The notes beneath the pieces are model-generated. The model did no database searches and was not told where the DNA came from. It was given only the letters and a program-made list of their open reading frames with translations. This document shows, in pieces, positions 31,767 through 43,463 of a DNA stretch of 64,000 nucleotides (the stretch's first letter is position 1; every line of letters starts with the position of its first letter). The translations under genes were made by a program, and so were the position numbers. Location: the NCBI GenBank assembly GCA_024867545.1, contig JANFNE010000004.1, positions 1,674,001 through 1,738,000 of the forward strand, in the 5' to 3' direction. Source of the stretch: Phytopythium helicoides (lineage: Eukaryota > Oomycota > Peronosporomycetes > Pythiales > Pythiaceae).

Positions 31767-34445
31767 ATGACGACCGAGACGCAGCTCCTGACGCCGCGGA
31801 GGCGCGTGAGCGACCTGGCGGCGCCGGCGCGCGCTGCGGCGCTTAAATATTCGGCGAGCGCGCGCTTCCTGTTCCAGCGCCAGGGCCACGCGCTTCGCGT
31901 GCTGAACGCGCGCAATGGGCAGCTGCTGCACGAGTGCGCGCGCCAGGATGACAAGCGCAGCGAGCTCACGGCAGTGGCGCTGCACCCGCACAACGAGCTG
32001 CAGCTGCTGGCGGCCTACGCGGACGGCAAGGTGCTCGTCTGGGACTTTGTCGAGGAGAAGCCGCTGCAGGAGATGGACGCGGGCGCGCCAGTGCTTTGGA
32101 TGGAGTCTAGCGCCGCGTCGCCCTCTATGCTTGTGCTGGTGATCAGTGACGCGCACGCGGGGGATGACAAGGACGCCAAGCAGCTCACGGACGCCGACCT
32201 GCGCGCGAAATGGTCCGTTGTGGAGTTCAACATGAAGAAGAAGAAGGTCACCCGCAAGCTGCTCAGCTACAAGAAGCGCCCGTTCCACACTGCCGCTATG
32301 AAGAGCTACCGCGACGATGACGCGCGCGACTCGGACGCTTTCCAGGGAGACTTTTTCGTGGCTGTCGCTGGCCCGCGGCTCATCAACGTCCGCGTGCACC
32401 GAGAGCGCGAGGGCGAGTCGTGCTCCGACCGCAAGTTCACCACGCAGCGGATCAAGCATATGCGCGACGTTAACTGCGTCGCTGTCAACCCGCGTGCTCC
32501 CGAGTTCGCTGTTGGCGACAGCGTCGGACAGATCTACCGTTATGTGGACGACGCGACTGGTGCCGCCAATGCGACTGGCAAGATGCATTGGCACTCGCAC
32601 GCTGTGATTAGCCTGACATTCGCGAGCAACGGCAAGTTCCTGTTTTCGGGCGGAGAGGAGTGCGTTCTCGTGTCGTGGAACCTTGAGTCGGGTCGCCGCG
32701 CGTACCTCCCGCGTCGCTCGGCGCCTATCCAGACGATTGCACCCACGAACCCCGAGTACTCGAGCGATGCTAGCGCCGAGAGTGCGGGAGGTATCTACGC
32801 GGTGGCGCTCGAGGACAATGTTGTGTTCCAGTACAACTCAGTTACTCGTGAAGAGGAGTGGCACACGCTAGGTCTTGCGCGGTCGGGCGAGCCCGCTAAC
32901 CGCACGCTTCCGTCGCGGCAGATCACGTTTGACCCCGTATCACTGGCGATGCCACTGAACGGTATGTCCACGGCTGGTGTGCTGCAGTTTTACGACCCAT
33001 ACAAGGACCGTGTGCTCCAGAGCGTCATCCTGACGGAGCGTAACCAAGTCACACGCACTGAGCAAGAAGAGATCCCGAACGTCATGGCCGAGCATGTGTG
33101 CTTCAGTCCAAATGGACAGGACCTGGTCACAGTCCACACGAATGTGTACAAGAAGAGATCGATTAGCAAGGAAGAGCAATCGCTGCGGTTTTGGAAGCGC
33201 CGCGCTGATGGCAGTTTTGTCGTGAACACAGCAGTGGATTCCCCGCATGGCAGCGCTCGTGTCACGTCTGTCGCGTTTTCACATGCGATGGATAGCTATG
33301 TCGCGACGTGTGACTCGCGCGGTGAGTTCAAGCTGTGGAAACAGGTGCAGGAAGTGCGTCAAGCAACTGCTCAGGCGTCCAGCCAGTCTTCGGTCTCGTG
33401 GGCTTGCCAGTCTGTTGTCAAGTTCCGGGATGCCAGCATCACAGCTGCTTCATTTTCGTCGGACGGCTCGCTGCTAGCTGTTGCATACGGTCATCTCTTG
33501 ACCCTTTGGGATGTGTCAACGAACGCGTTGAAGCAGGTGATTTCGTCTGCGGATGGCCAGTCCATCAGCAACATTGGATTCACGGGTGCTGCATCCCCGT
33601 TCGTGGTGCTTACGACTTCCACTCAAGTTCAAGTGTGGAATCTGCTCCGACTAGAGCTCTGGTGGCGCTACGATGTGCCGAAGGACTCTGCGTTTGTGTC
33701 TGTCGATGCCAATCGCGAGCAGTTCCTAGTCTGGGTGCGTTTGCCCTCCGAGGAGGAAGAAAAGTCTCAGTTCATTGTGCTCGTGTTTAGTCCCAAGAGC
33801 CCTGTTCCTGTTGCGGTTGCGCCGTTGCAAGTTCGTGACGCCGGCGTTTGGGGTGTCGCTTTCCACCCCAAAAAGAGCGATGTCGTTGTCCTCGACAGTG
33901 CATCGAATGTCTGGCGCGTTGGCGGTCTGCTCAAGGAGCCTGTCGTGGAAGAGGAGGAAGAGGAAGAGGTTGCAGCCACCGCTGAGGAGCAGACATCAAA
34001 CGCTCTCTCGGCTCTTTACAAGGCAGCCTCAACCTCTCACAAGAAGAAGGCACACAAGAACGACGTGCGCAAGGGTGGTGTGAAGGCAGGAAACTCGTTG
34101 TTCGAGGCACCAGCCCACGTGTTGCCATCCATGACGGCATTGTACCGGTCGTACATGGACACTATGCTGCCAAAGCCTCACCAGGCATCTACTAGCGCCA
34201 CAGATGAGACTTCGGACAGAAAGAACAAGAAGAAGCAAAACAAGAAGCGGAAGAAGCAGCAGCAGCAACAGCAACAGCAGCCGGAAGACGCTGAGGTGAC
34301 TGAAGATGTTGAGGGCCAGAAGCGTGAGAAGCGCGCTAAGCAGCTTGTGGCGAAGGAGCTTGCGAACGAAGCTCTGCAGAAGCAGACCTACTCGAAGCTG
34401 CTCGAGACGTTCCGCAACAAGCGACCGAGCAAAAAGGCTCAGTGA
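31767..34445 (+). CDS. WDR75: WDR75/Utp17(Nan1)-like U3 processome WD-repeat protein
   Basis: An 892-residue single-exon nucleolar protein. In yeast and animals this family (Nan1/Utp17, WDR75) belongs to the t-UTP subcomplex needed for pre-rRNA transcription and small-subunit processing. The order fits: N-terminal propeller beginning HALRVLNARNGQLLHEC, ADGKVLVWDFVEEKPL, a DVNCVAVNPRAPEFAVGDSVGQI blade, GGEECVLVSWNLESG; a second propeller with FSPNGQDLVTVHTNVYKK, QSLRFWKRRADGSF, CDSRGEFKLWKQ, SFSSDGSLLAVAYGHLLTLWD, and VWGVAFHPKKSDVVVLDS. The C terminus has an acidic run (33946-33970), then Lys-rich and Gln-rich stretches (KNKKKQNKKRKK) typical of nucleolar proteins, and a final helix with LLETFRNKRPSKKAQ. 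Confidence 0.88.
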   Translation: MTTETQLLTPRRRVSDLAAPARAAALKYSASARFLFQRQGHALRVLNARNGQLLHECARQDDKRSELTAVALHPHNELQLLAAYADGKVLVWDFVEEKPLQEMDAGAPVLWMESSAASPSMLVLVISDAHAGDDKDAKQLTDADLRAKWSVVEFNMKKKKVTRKLLSYKKRPFHTAAMKSYRDDDARDSDAFQGDFFVAVAGPRLINVRVHREREGESCSDRKFTTQRIKHMRDVNCVAVNPRAPEFAVGDSVGQIYRYVDDATGAANATGKMHWHSHAVISLTFASNGKFLFSGGEECVLVSWNLESGRRAYLPRRSAPIQTIAPTNPEYSSDASAESAGGIYAVALEDNVVFQYNSVTREEEWHTLGLARSGEPANRTLPSRQITFDPVSLAMPLNGMSTAGVLQFYDPYKDRVLQSVILTERNQVTRTEQEEIPNVMAEHVCFSPNGQDLVTVHTNVYKKRSISKEEQSLRFWKRRADGSFVVNTAVDSPHGSARVTSVAFSHAMDSYVATCDSRGEFKLWKQVQEVRQATAQASSQSSVSWACQSVVKFRDASITAASFSSDGSLLAVAYGHLLTLWDVSTNALKQVISSADGQSISNIGFTGAASPFVVLTTSTQVQVWNLLRLELWWRYDVPKDSAFVSVDANREQFLVWVRLPSEEEEKSQFIVLVFSPKSPVPVAVAPLQVRDAGVWGVAFHPKKSDVVVLDSASNVWRVGGLLKEPVVEEEEEEEVAATAEEQTSNALSALYKAASTSHKKKAHKNDVRKGGVKAGNSLFEAPAHVLPSMTALYRSYMDTMLPKPHQASTSATDETSDRKNKKKQNKKRKKQQQQQQQQPEDAEVTEDVEGQKREKRAKQLVAKELANEALQKQTYSKLLETFRNKRPSKKAQ

Positions 34446-35132
34446 TTCCAACAGTACACGCAAGGCTGTGATAAACCACGAGGCAAATAGATCGTAACTC
34501 TGCATTTGTACCACTTGAGGCATCCGTCGAGAGCTTCAGCGATGCAAGCGCTCTTTCTGCCTTCTCGCGTTTGATATTTGGAAAAGATTGGCATGCTGGC
34601 ATGCTTCGACTGCGCTCTGGATCAGTGAGCAACAACTATAAAGTCGTATGTATTCGGCAGTCCTCTTTTTGAAGATGTGACGTCCGTGGTGTAGTTTTGC
34701 AGGACCTCGCGTTGATATGCGTCAAAGATTGGTGATTGAGTGCCATGACCCGCGGGAAGTCGCAACCTCCGCATTCGTCATCGATATTCGTCAATCCGCC
34801 GACTTTCCTCGTGATCACAAGCGTGTGGTTGCCTTCGCTTCGTAATAGACCGACTACTCCCAAGTCTACGACTATATCCAAGATGAATGAGGCCACAGGA
34901 ATGAAATGCACCGACTCACATGCTGCCACCGCCAATGACTCAAGGGCACTGCATTCAAGAACTCAAGCAATTTATTATGACTTTCCCGCCGCAATCAATC
35001 ACTCAGTGGTTGCCGTCCAGGAGATCTACACATGGTTGGAGCAAGCGCCCCTTATAAAAGCACCTAAAACTTGAAATTCAAGTCTTGGACAAGGAAGAGG
35101 CATCAGCTGCGGCACTGCCAGGACTCATGCAC
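34446..35132. other. Convergent intergenic region
   Basis: 687 bp between the WDR75 stop and the stop of the FHA gene. A minus-strand frame at 34636-34935 reads like protein in part (SFILDIVVDLGVVGLL, HTLVITRKVGGLTNIDDECG) but has no ATG near its start and no recognised homologue, so it may be a gene remnant or chance. Confidence 0.3.
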
Positions 35133-37928
35133 TCACGCAAGCGCAAAAGCTGATCGGCGGCGAAAAGAAGGTCGCGCGTCTCGAGATGGTTTCCCAGCAG
35201 AAGGAGGAGGCGGTGGTGGTGGGACGCGCTCTCGATTCGCTTGTGCTGAGCCAGTTTCCAGGTCGGCCTCAAGCTGGTTTTCAGAGTGTAGATCGGTGGC
35301 GTTAATAGAGAGTGCGAGCTTGGACAGAGGTAATCCTAAAGTCATCGTTGATGGCGGCGCCGATCGCCGTCGAGTGCTGCGAGAAGCAGGCTTCATGCCA
35401 TCTTGAATGTAGTTGTTATTCACGGTGTTTGCATCTTTGGAGTGCTTGGTCAGATCGGGCTTCTTTGCTGGTCCAAGAGAGGGTATGTCATCCATTACTT
35501 CCGGCTGTGCTTCTTCTTGATGATTTTTGCTTTGAAAGTAACTTCGACCACGATGGCTGGGCCGCCGTTGATCTCCATCCATCAGTCTCCGAGGCGATCG
35601 CAATGCGTTCATAGTGAACATCCCTGGTGATGGTGCTGAGGATTGCGACGGCGACGATGAGTGCGACGACGAAGACGAAGAATCGTAACTTGCTGAACGC
35701 TTTAGCGTAGCACTTCCAGCTAAGGGTGCGCTGTCTCCTCTAGAACGAGTCACCGAGTCTTCTCCATAATAGCGGAATGTCGTTGACTCGTCTTCTTCAT
35801 CAGTGTCATCGTCGTAGCCAACAAAAAATCCTGCGTCTGCTAGATCGCCGTCCGAACAGCTCCCTCGGGCTGGTGATAGTGCAGATGAATTGGACGAGTT
35901 CGAGTCGATTGATGATGCCACCTGCAATGGATAGCCAATGTGTCAGCTAAGCGCGGGATCATGAGTATCCAAATAAATGTTCAAAACGAACCGATAATGA
36001 CCGAGTCACACGTCGATGACAAGTGACCTCAGTCGTAACACTGGAGCTGACGCTGACCGAATCGCTGCTGCTTGTGCTACTGCTTCGTGTGCGATGCCGC
36101 ATTCCTGCAAATTCGTCCAGTTTACAGCTTAATTCGCTGTCATTATCTGCATTTGCTGACTTCATCAACAGAGTATCTCCCCATGTCATCATCATCTTGG
36201 AGCTTCTCATCGATATGTTGCGTCTGAAATGCCCACGAGCAATTTTTTCCCGAGCTGCTCGTGATGCAAGAACTGCAGCTGTTACTCGTGGACTTGGCTG
36301 ACGCCAAGACTGCCCCGTTGAGTTTGTCCGCAAGAGTTCAGGGAGCCTCTCTGGGATTAGGTCATGCAGATCCGTTGCAGGTAACAGGAGAGTCGCTACC
36401 TGAGCTATCGTCACTACTAAAGGTTGAACGCGAAGATTTCGGGGTCTTGATAGGCGAGAGAGGAGGCGTTGCATGGCCATCGCTACGAGTTCCAGATCCG
36501 TCTGATCGTCTGGCGCATCCACTCTTCTTGTTGCTGCTTTAAGAGCTGTTCTTCTTTGGATTTGCTCTTGAGGATGGCAAGCAGTGACTTTTGTTGGTTC
36601 ACAATATCTCGATGGGGGACCGGTGAAGAAGGAGGTGTGAACTCTAGATGTCGCTGCTGGATCCGTGACAAGGTGTTGACAACGGGTGAGTGTCGAGGGC
36701 GTGGCTGCTGTTCGATCTCGTCTCCGCGCTTACTCCGCTTTTCTTCCACAGCTGCAGCCATTTTCTTGGATACCTGGATGCGCAAATCTTCCCGCCGCGA
36801 CTTCGGCGGACCGCCACCGAGAGTCATCGCGCCATACGGAGCATGAAGCTTGCCCTGCTTCACTTCATCGTTTCGCAAGTTATGAATGCGGCGAAGGGAT
36901 GGCGACGCTACTGGAGACGAGGAGTATTCCAGTGGTATCGGTGAAGCTTGGGGCGGCGACAGAAGAGGTGAAGGTGGAGTCTTACCTTGGCCTGAAGTTG
37001 CTGGTACGTGCAATGGCTGAAAATACTGGTGATCGCCGTCAGAATCTGGGCTTGGTGAATAAAGGTTGGTGCTGCTTGTAGTGTCACTGCTCGTGGCTGT
37101 TGATGCCGGAGATACCAAAGTCCTACCCCGAGCGAATCCAAATGGTTGTCCCATTCCTACAATTGGCGGTGAAGGAATCGCTTTGCCACCTTGCCGGTTG
37201 TCGTCCATTACAATAAGCGGTGTTCGAATCGTTGCAGTAGCGATGGAGTTGCGCTTCCGCCGCCAGTTGCTGCCTGGGATCGGCGAGTTGATATATTGTG
37301 GTGTGACCGCTGCCACATTGGCCGATGATGCCGAGATAGCTCGCTTAAATGCTGGCGGTCGGTTCATTGGGTTGGACTGCGAGAATGAAGTGTCAATTGG
37401 CGGGACACTCTGCTTGGGCATGGACCACCGCCGCGTCATGTTCACCCCGGCGTTCGTGGCCTCGCTAGTCCGCTCCTTGTTGGCGTTCGTGTGCACTCGC
37501 CGCCCTCCAATCTCTGTGGCTGCAGCTGGGACGACCTGCGATCTCGATCTCCGTGTCTCCGAGCGTCAGTTTATCCCCTGACCGCACCACTACGGCGTCA
37601 CGGTGGACGCGCGTGCGGCCGTTCAGCGTCGACCCGCGCTCGCTGTGGTCCACAAACACCCACACGCCGTGGCCGGCCGTCCGCTCCAGCGTTCCATGCG
37701 CCGCGTCGACCTGTTAAAGGCGTCAACTGGCGATGCAACCGTCCCCGCCGCAATCGATGGAAAAGAGCGCACCTGGGGGTCGCGGTTGCAGTAGAAAGCG
37801 GCGGGCGAGCCCGCGCCGATGCTGATGCCCCTCGTGGGCGGTGACAGCGGCGCTGTGGCGCGCGGGGGGTCCGCGCCAGCCTTGCTGGTGACGCGCAGCA
37901 CGACTCGCGAGCGCAGTTGGACGTCCAT
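35133..37928 (-). CDS. FHA-domain protein with disordered Ser/Pro-rich body (introns, frame disruptions)
   Basis: Exon 1 (37928-37773) and exon 2 (37710-37536), joined over a 62-bp intron, encode an N-terminal forkhead-associated domain: GISIGAGSPAAFYCNRD, VDAAHGTLERT, VWVFVDHSERGSTLNGRTRV and SGDKLTLGDTEIEI, which are the conserved S-x-x-H/N-G strand pattern. FHA domains bind phosphothreonine peptides. A 40-bp intron (37496-37535) probably leads into the long Ser/Pro/Arg-rich body (MTRRWSMPKQSVPPIDTSFS; many SP sites). A one-base shift near 36500 leads from EEWMRQTI into RSDGHATPPLSPIKTPKSS; another near 36365 leads to PERLPELLRTNSTG. A 70-bp intron (35922-35991) then joins RRVTRSLS to VASSIDSNSSNSS. 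The C terminus is RRRSAFALA. Function unknown; likely phospho-dependent scaffold. Confidence 0.65.
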
Positions 37929-38310
37929 GGGCCGTCGACTCGTCTATTTCTCTCGGTGGCGCGGCTTCCAGTGGGGGGAGCGAGCCCCCGAGCACTCGGT
38001 CGGAAGCGCAGCAGCCTGCAGATCCAGGAAACCTCCCAACGGCCGCTATAGATAGCGATCGGCGCTTCTGAGCAGCGCCGAGATGGCCTGTCACCTCCTT
38101 CCCTCACCGTGCGCGCGGCCTTTCCGGTTTCCTTTCCTTTCCTTTGGAGGATCGTTTGACTGGGCGTTTGTATGCGTCTTTAGGGACGTTCCTTGAAGTT
38201 GGTTCCTTTCCTCCCTGCCCGGCGCGTTTCTTGTACCCGAAGAACGGTACCGACCGGGTATCCACAAAGCATTTCACATTTGCACGCTTGGACTGGCTGG
38301 CTGCTGCGAG
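37929..38310. promoter_or_regulatory. Divergent promoter region
   Basis: 382 bp between the FHA gene (minus) and the RsfS gene (plus). It should contain both promoters; the CCTTTCC repeats near 38128-38145 are the only low-complexity feature noticed. Confidence 0.3.
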
Positions 38311-39565
38311 ATGCCGCGCTGCCTTCGCCTCGTGCGGCGCTTCCTGGCGCCTGTGGCCGCTCGCGGCGCCGCGTCGCTCGGCGCAGCTCGCGTTTCGAGT
38401 CTCCGGCAGGCGCAGCGGCCGTCGCGGCTGTCGGCGGTGGCGTCTGCGAGCCACTGGACGCGGCGATCGGCGCGCGGGTTCCGCTCGTCGGCGTTTGTGG
38501 CGCTGGACGAGAAGCGCGGCGAGGAAGGACGCCAAGGAGACGAGGACGACAAGCAAGTTGAGGAGTTTGAGGATTTTGAGGAGGAAGAGGACGACGAGGA
38601 CGACGAGGACGGAGAGTCGGCGAACGAGGCCGAGACGGAGAACGCCGCGGCGAAGGAGTACCTCGGCGTCGTGTACAACGCCACCAAGATCAAGAAGTAC
38701 TCGGCCGAGCTCGAGCTGGACGGACACATCATCAGCGGTGGAGACTATTGGACGGCGCTTGATGCTGCGCGCGCCTACGATGAGCTTGTCGACCTGTACT
38801 GCGACCTGGACACGCCGCGCAACTTTGCGAGCGCCAGCAGTGAGGACGACGACACGGTTGGAGACTACGACGATGAGCTGTCGACTAGCGAGAGCGAGTG
38901 GGAGACGCCTGAAGTTGGCAAGCGCCACGCCGACATCATTCCGCCCATTCCGCAGTACGTTTGGTGTGGTGGCATTGCTGTGTTGCTGGAATGAGGGTGA
39001 CTAACCGTGGATGATCGATGTTGCAGGACGTACCTGACGCTAGAGGAGGTCACGGACGCGCTGGAGCGCGAGAAGGCCATCGACGTGTACACGGTGGACC
39101 TTGGAGGGCAAGTCCAGTCTCGCAGACTACATGATCTTTACGACGGGCCGGTCGCAGGCACATATGCGGCGCATGGCGGACCTGCTGATCCGGTCCATGA
39201 AGGCGCGACGTCTGGACGACGACTTCGACTACGCTGTCGAGGGCCGCGACTGCGACGACTGGATGATTGCCGACTGCAACAACATCGTGGTACACTTTCT
39301 GCGCGAGGACACGCGCCGCATTCTGAATCTCGAGGACCACTGGGAAAACATGGTGGACGACAAGCACCGCATCTATGGCGACATGACCGAGGACGAGTAC
39401 ATGGACAAGTTCGGCACGAGCGAGCTGATGGAGTACCTTGAAGACGACGATTTTGCTGTCGAGGATGGTGGCGATGACGAAGAAGAGAGTGCCAAGCGCG
39501 CTAAGCGCCGCGCACGGCGCCAAGCCGAGCAGGGCGAAAAGGAGGACGACCTGGACTGGAAGTAA
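38311..39565 (+). CDS. Mitochondrial ribosomal silencing factor RsfS/Iojap with AP2-like domain
   Basis: Exon 1 38311-38954, intron 38955-39026 (72 bp, GTACGT...GCAG), exon 2 39027-39565. The N terminus is Arg/Ala/Ser-rich without acids for 55 residues, a clear mitochondrial presequence. After an acidic run comes a segment with AP2/ERF-like pattern: EYLGVVYNATKIKKYSAEL, then GGDYWTALDAARAYDEL and RNFAS (compare YxGV..., AARAYDxAA, NF in AP2). Exon 2 holds the RsfS domain: LTLEEVTDALEREKAIDVYT, SLADYMIFTTGRSQAHMRRM, DDWMIADCNNIVVHFLREDT, LEDHWEN. RsfS binds uL14 and regulates subunit joining. An extra T at 39101-39102 (GACCTTGGAGGG) breaks frame between DVYTVDL and EGKSSLADY. The Lys/Arg/Glu-rich C terminus is an extension. 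Confidence 0.8.
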
Positions 39566-39671
39566 GCGACTGCGCATTGTCATGGGAGCGGATCTGCCGC
39601 AACATAACGTTCCATTCCGGATGCTAGCTAGGTTTCTGCCACGATAAATACACGCCTCGCCGGCACTCTAC

Positions 39672-42240
39672 TTACTTGCCGGACTTGGACATGGCGCGTG
39701 TGAGGCGCACGCCGGAAGCCGAGAGCTCTTCTTCGCCGAGCTCCAGGTGACGTAGCTCGTAGTGAATCTGCACAGCGGTCGGGCGCTCGCGCGGGTCGAA
39801 CGACAGGCATTTCTCCACAAGCGTGCGCACGCTACGCGGGCAGTCAGGAGCGACGCTGGGACGCAGGCTGCCAGCACTCACGAGCACAGCAATGCGTGTG
39901 TTGGTTGGTTGGTTGCGTCCCTCTTCCATGTCATTGGAATCACCGCCAATCGGAATTCCTTCGGAGTACGGGCGGCGGCACGTATCCAGCTCTGACAGCA
40001 GCACGCCAAAGGAGTACACATCTGCCTTCACCGAATACCGCTCGCCGCGAAGCACCTCGGGTGCAATCCACGAGATGGTACCGACCTCGCCTGTCATCGT
40101 CTGGTCCTCGCCTTCGCCCGTCATTTCGCGCGATACACCAAAGTCTGTGAGCTTTGCGACCCATGTGTCACTCAGCAGCACGTTCTTCGGCTTGAGGTCG
40201 CGATGAATAATGGGGTTCTCAAACGAGTGCAGGTAAACAAGTGCTTCAGCCACGTCGAGCGCTAGCAGGGACTTGCACTTGGCCAGTGCGCCATCGAACG
40301 CGTGGAACCAACTGTAGCCGTCGCGGGCAAGTGGGTCGCGCGCCTCACGCTGAAGCTGAGTAAAGAGCAAGGCACTGAGGTCGCCGCGTGGCATGTACTC
40401 CATGACCATGCTCACATCTAGCAGCGAGCTCCACGTGACACCAATGAACTTGACAATCTTGGGGTGGTCAAGCTGCGCAGCGAGACGGATCTCGTCCATG
40501 AAGTTGACTAGCGTACGCTTGTGGCGCGCCTTGTCGGGAAGAAGCTGCTTGACAACAACCTGTTCATTGCGAAGTCCGCAAGGTATACGGCACCATAGCC
40601 ACCCTGCGCGATGAGCGAACCGAGCACCACTTCTTCCTGCAGCAATCGGAAGCGCTGCAGTTCTTCATCTGTGCGGATGTCGTTCGACAGATACTCATTT
40701 GCTGAGCCAACAGCCAGCATGCTGCTGTTGTTACTGCGGTGGTGGCTGCCGCTGCCATTGTTGTGAGCAGATGGTGCCGAGTCCGTTCGCCCTGTGCGAG
40801 TCAGCGTATTGTTGTGGCTGCCATCGCCATCAGCTGAAACAAACACGGTGGCCTTGGCTGAGACCGACAGCTCGGCTGCGTCGGCCCACGAGCGGTCGTG
40901 GCCCGCACCAGAGCGCAAGTGCGCGGCAGTACTGGCAAGTGTCGACTCGAAGGCGTCCTTGCTCCCATCATTCTTGCGCTGGTGGCGTCGGTACAGCACG
41001 AATGCAACTCCGCTAAGCACGACACCGAGCAGCACCGAAACACTGACGATTGCCAGCAGCATCCACTTGTTCATGCCTCCATCGTCAGTTTCAGTGCTTT
41101 GCGCATTGGCAGAGTTTCCGCTGCTTGATGAGCTGTACGTCGAAGCGAAGTCCGAGTCGGAAAGCACGCACAGGGACACATCCGATTGAATGGTGATCAA
41201 CTCGGCGCGGCTATCGGCACAGCCTGCGAATGATGTCTTGACCTTGAGGTTTTGGACGGCTTGAAGCACCGCGACCGACGAATTGGACACCACGAACGAC
41301 GAAAGCGTGCTGTCTGACAGATCAAAGGTCTGGAACTGCTGCTCGAAAGAGCCCGAGCCCTTACTGGCTTCGGACGCCGAGGGAAACCAAATGCCCGAGA
41401 CGTCTTCGATTTGGCAGGAGGAGCACGTGAACGACTTGAGGTCGTCGGGCATTTGCCAGTTGGACATGGCCGTGATGCTGTTGCCCGACAGGTCGACCGA
41501 CTCGACACTAGATGGCAGCGACAACCCCGATACGTCCGAGATCTTGTTGCCCTTGAGTGATATCGTCGTGATGGACTCCTGGAGCGTTAGCTTCTGGAAG
41601 CTGTTGTCGTCGAGGATGCTGCACAACAAAGAGAAAGTTAGTGAGCCATGCATTGAGAGGGCTTTCATGACGCGCTAGACAGTACGCACAGCTCGGAGAC
41701 GGAGCCTGGGATGGAGAATTTCTCTAGCGAATTGAGCCCATTGTCTGTCAGGTCCCTGTGTTCCCAGCACACGTCGTCAGTGACCTCGGAAAACCTCGCC
41801 TCCCACTATCATGATGCCACGCACAGCAAGGTCACGGTGCTGTCATCGTCGGCCGTGAGCACCGACACCTTGTTGTTGGACAGGATGCTGCTCTCCCACA
41901 GAAAACGTCGTCAGAAACGCGCTCTTCGCCGCCTGAATTTGGCCTCGCGCGGGACGTACAGGTGCGTGACCTTGGGGAAGCTCGTGACGGCCGCGATGTT
42001 CCTGTTGGCGGCGTCGATGACGCTCGAGTCGTTGGTCGTCGAGGGCGTCAGCACCGTCACGGAGCAGTTTGGCGCCACCACCGCCGCGTTCTGCTCGTCG
42101 TCGCCGCTCTGGCGCAGCGTCACCACGCTCGGCGTGTTGGTGTTGCACTCGCTCTCGTCCGTCGTCGTTGTCGCCGGGTTGGCGCCCGCGCACGCGGCCA
42201 GCGCCATCGCCAGCGCCGCCACCAGCGCCTGCAGCCTCAT
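39672..42240 (-). CDS. LRR receptor-like kinase (TKL), 4 exons, one frame disruption
   Basis: Signal peptide MRLQALVAALAMALAACAGA from ATG 42240. Exons 42240-41960, 41887-41825, 41755-41690 and 41618-39672; introns of 69-72 bp are all phase 2, and each small exon encodes one leucine-rich repeat (LILSNNKVSVLTADDDSTV; LDLTDNGLNSLEKFSIPGSV). Further LRRs follow in exon 4 (LKGNKISDVSGLSLPSSVES). A transmembrane helix (WMLLAIVSVSVLLGVVLSGV) precedes basic YRRHQRK. The kinase starts LGSLIAQGGYGAVYLAD; a missing base near 40573 shifts frame before LRNEQVVVKQLLPDKARHK. Then LVYLHSFENPIIHRDLKPKN, DFGVSRE, GTISWIAPEVLRGERYS, typical TKL. Extracellular ligand and pathway unknown. Confidence 0.85.
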
Positions 42241-42597
42241 CTCCCGCCGCTTCTCGGTCGTAAATTTCCCACCTGGGCGGACCGGCCGGCCAGTTCGCCG
42301 CCGCGATGAGAACTGGACGTGCAGGACCGATCCCACCTCAACGACTGTGGGACCCAGTATGCGGGGACAGCCGCGCGCCGCGTCTTGGCTTTCGTATGGA
42401 ACGGATCCCGTGATACTGTAGGTCGCACGGCATTACGCGGAGAGCTGGAGCCCGAGTCGAGCGTTGCAGCGCCGCCTGTCGGACACTGGAGGCTCCAGAG
42501 GAGCTGCATCCGACAACCTGGCTCCATCGCTTGGACGCCAAGTCGCATGTTTAGATGGAAGCGAGCGAACCAACTCGACCAACTCCATTCCTGTACG

Positions 42598-42903
42598 ATG
42601 GTTTTCCTATCGAGCATGAAGCCCATGCTTTGTGCTATTTTGTTGTGTTTTTGCTTGCTCTGCGCTCATGGCGATGGCAACGATGCAACGCCACTCGTTG
42701 TGTTGATGGATTGCCATGCACGGGGATTGCGCTTGGCGGCAGAGGCTTGGGGATGTTGGGTTCACGATGTTATTGTACTGAGAAAGAATTCCGCCTCGTG
42801 TTCAATCATTGAAAGTGCTCGCAAAGACGTTCCGATTGACAAACGAGTTGCCGCTGCGGACACCGCTGCCGCTGCTACAGGTCAATGCCAGCTATGCAGC
42901 TGA
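42598..42903 (+). CDS. Possible small secreted protein
   Basis: A 101-residue frame begins MVFLSSMKPMLCAILLCFCL, a convincing signal-peptide-like stretch ending LCAHGDGNDA, followed by a short hydrophilic region with five Cys (MDCHARG, WGCWVHD, ASCSII, GQCQLCS). No RxLR or LFLAK motif is seen. It lies alone in the 1.4-kb gap between two genes. Small secreted Cys proteins are common in oomycetes, but with only a short ORF and no homologue this may be chance; the start at MKPML (42616) is equally possible. Confidence 0.3.
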   Translation: MVFLSSMKPMLCAILLCFCLLCAHGDGNDATPLVVLMDCHARGLRLAAEAWGCWVHDVIVLRKNSASCSIIESARKDVPIDKRVAAADTAAAATGQCQLCS

Positions 42904-43463
42904 GGCTCGTCCGGCAGTGAGCGTCCACACAGCCACGCTACCATCATCGATAAAATCCCACCATCACGATAACGTTGATGGTAGAGGCGCTGCTCGCTCG
43001 GCATCGCTCCCGCGCCATTCAACATGTTTATCGAGCCTGGCAAATAGGCTGCAATATCCGGCACATTCACGTCGCCATCGATCGATTCAGCGCTGGCATG
43101 TACCGACAAAGTGCTTACCGACACAGAGCATCGCGTTTTCTCCAAATGCCCGTCCTCCAGAGCCCTTGGTTACGCTCACTCGGCCTTCAACAACACGTCA
43201 CTGCAAACGATACTTCCATGGATCATGAGGATGTCGCCTCCAGTGCTTCTGTGTCCCAAGCCGTTCTCTGCCATGTGCTCGACGTCTCAAGTTCGCCGTC
43301 ATCGCGCTCAACACCAAGCACGCTCCCGTGAAGCCGCCCACAAATGCCGCGTCGTCACTTCGCGTCGTCAAAGTACGCTTTCTGCAGGTTATGCAAATCC
43401 ACGTCTTCCTTTCAGTCAGCGCAAAATCCCCCTTTTTCACCCAATCGCACGCCTCCACTCGTC

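Noticed and set aside
31746..32600. 284-codon minus-strand frame under WDR75
   Set aside because: Shadow of a well-supported WD-repeat gene.
38700..38850. AP2-like segment considered as evidence for a nuclear transcription factor
   Set aside because: It is downstream of a mitochondrial presequence and in the same spliced gene as the RsfS domain, so a stand-alone transcription factor is not supported.
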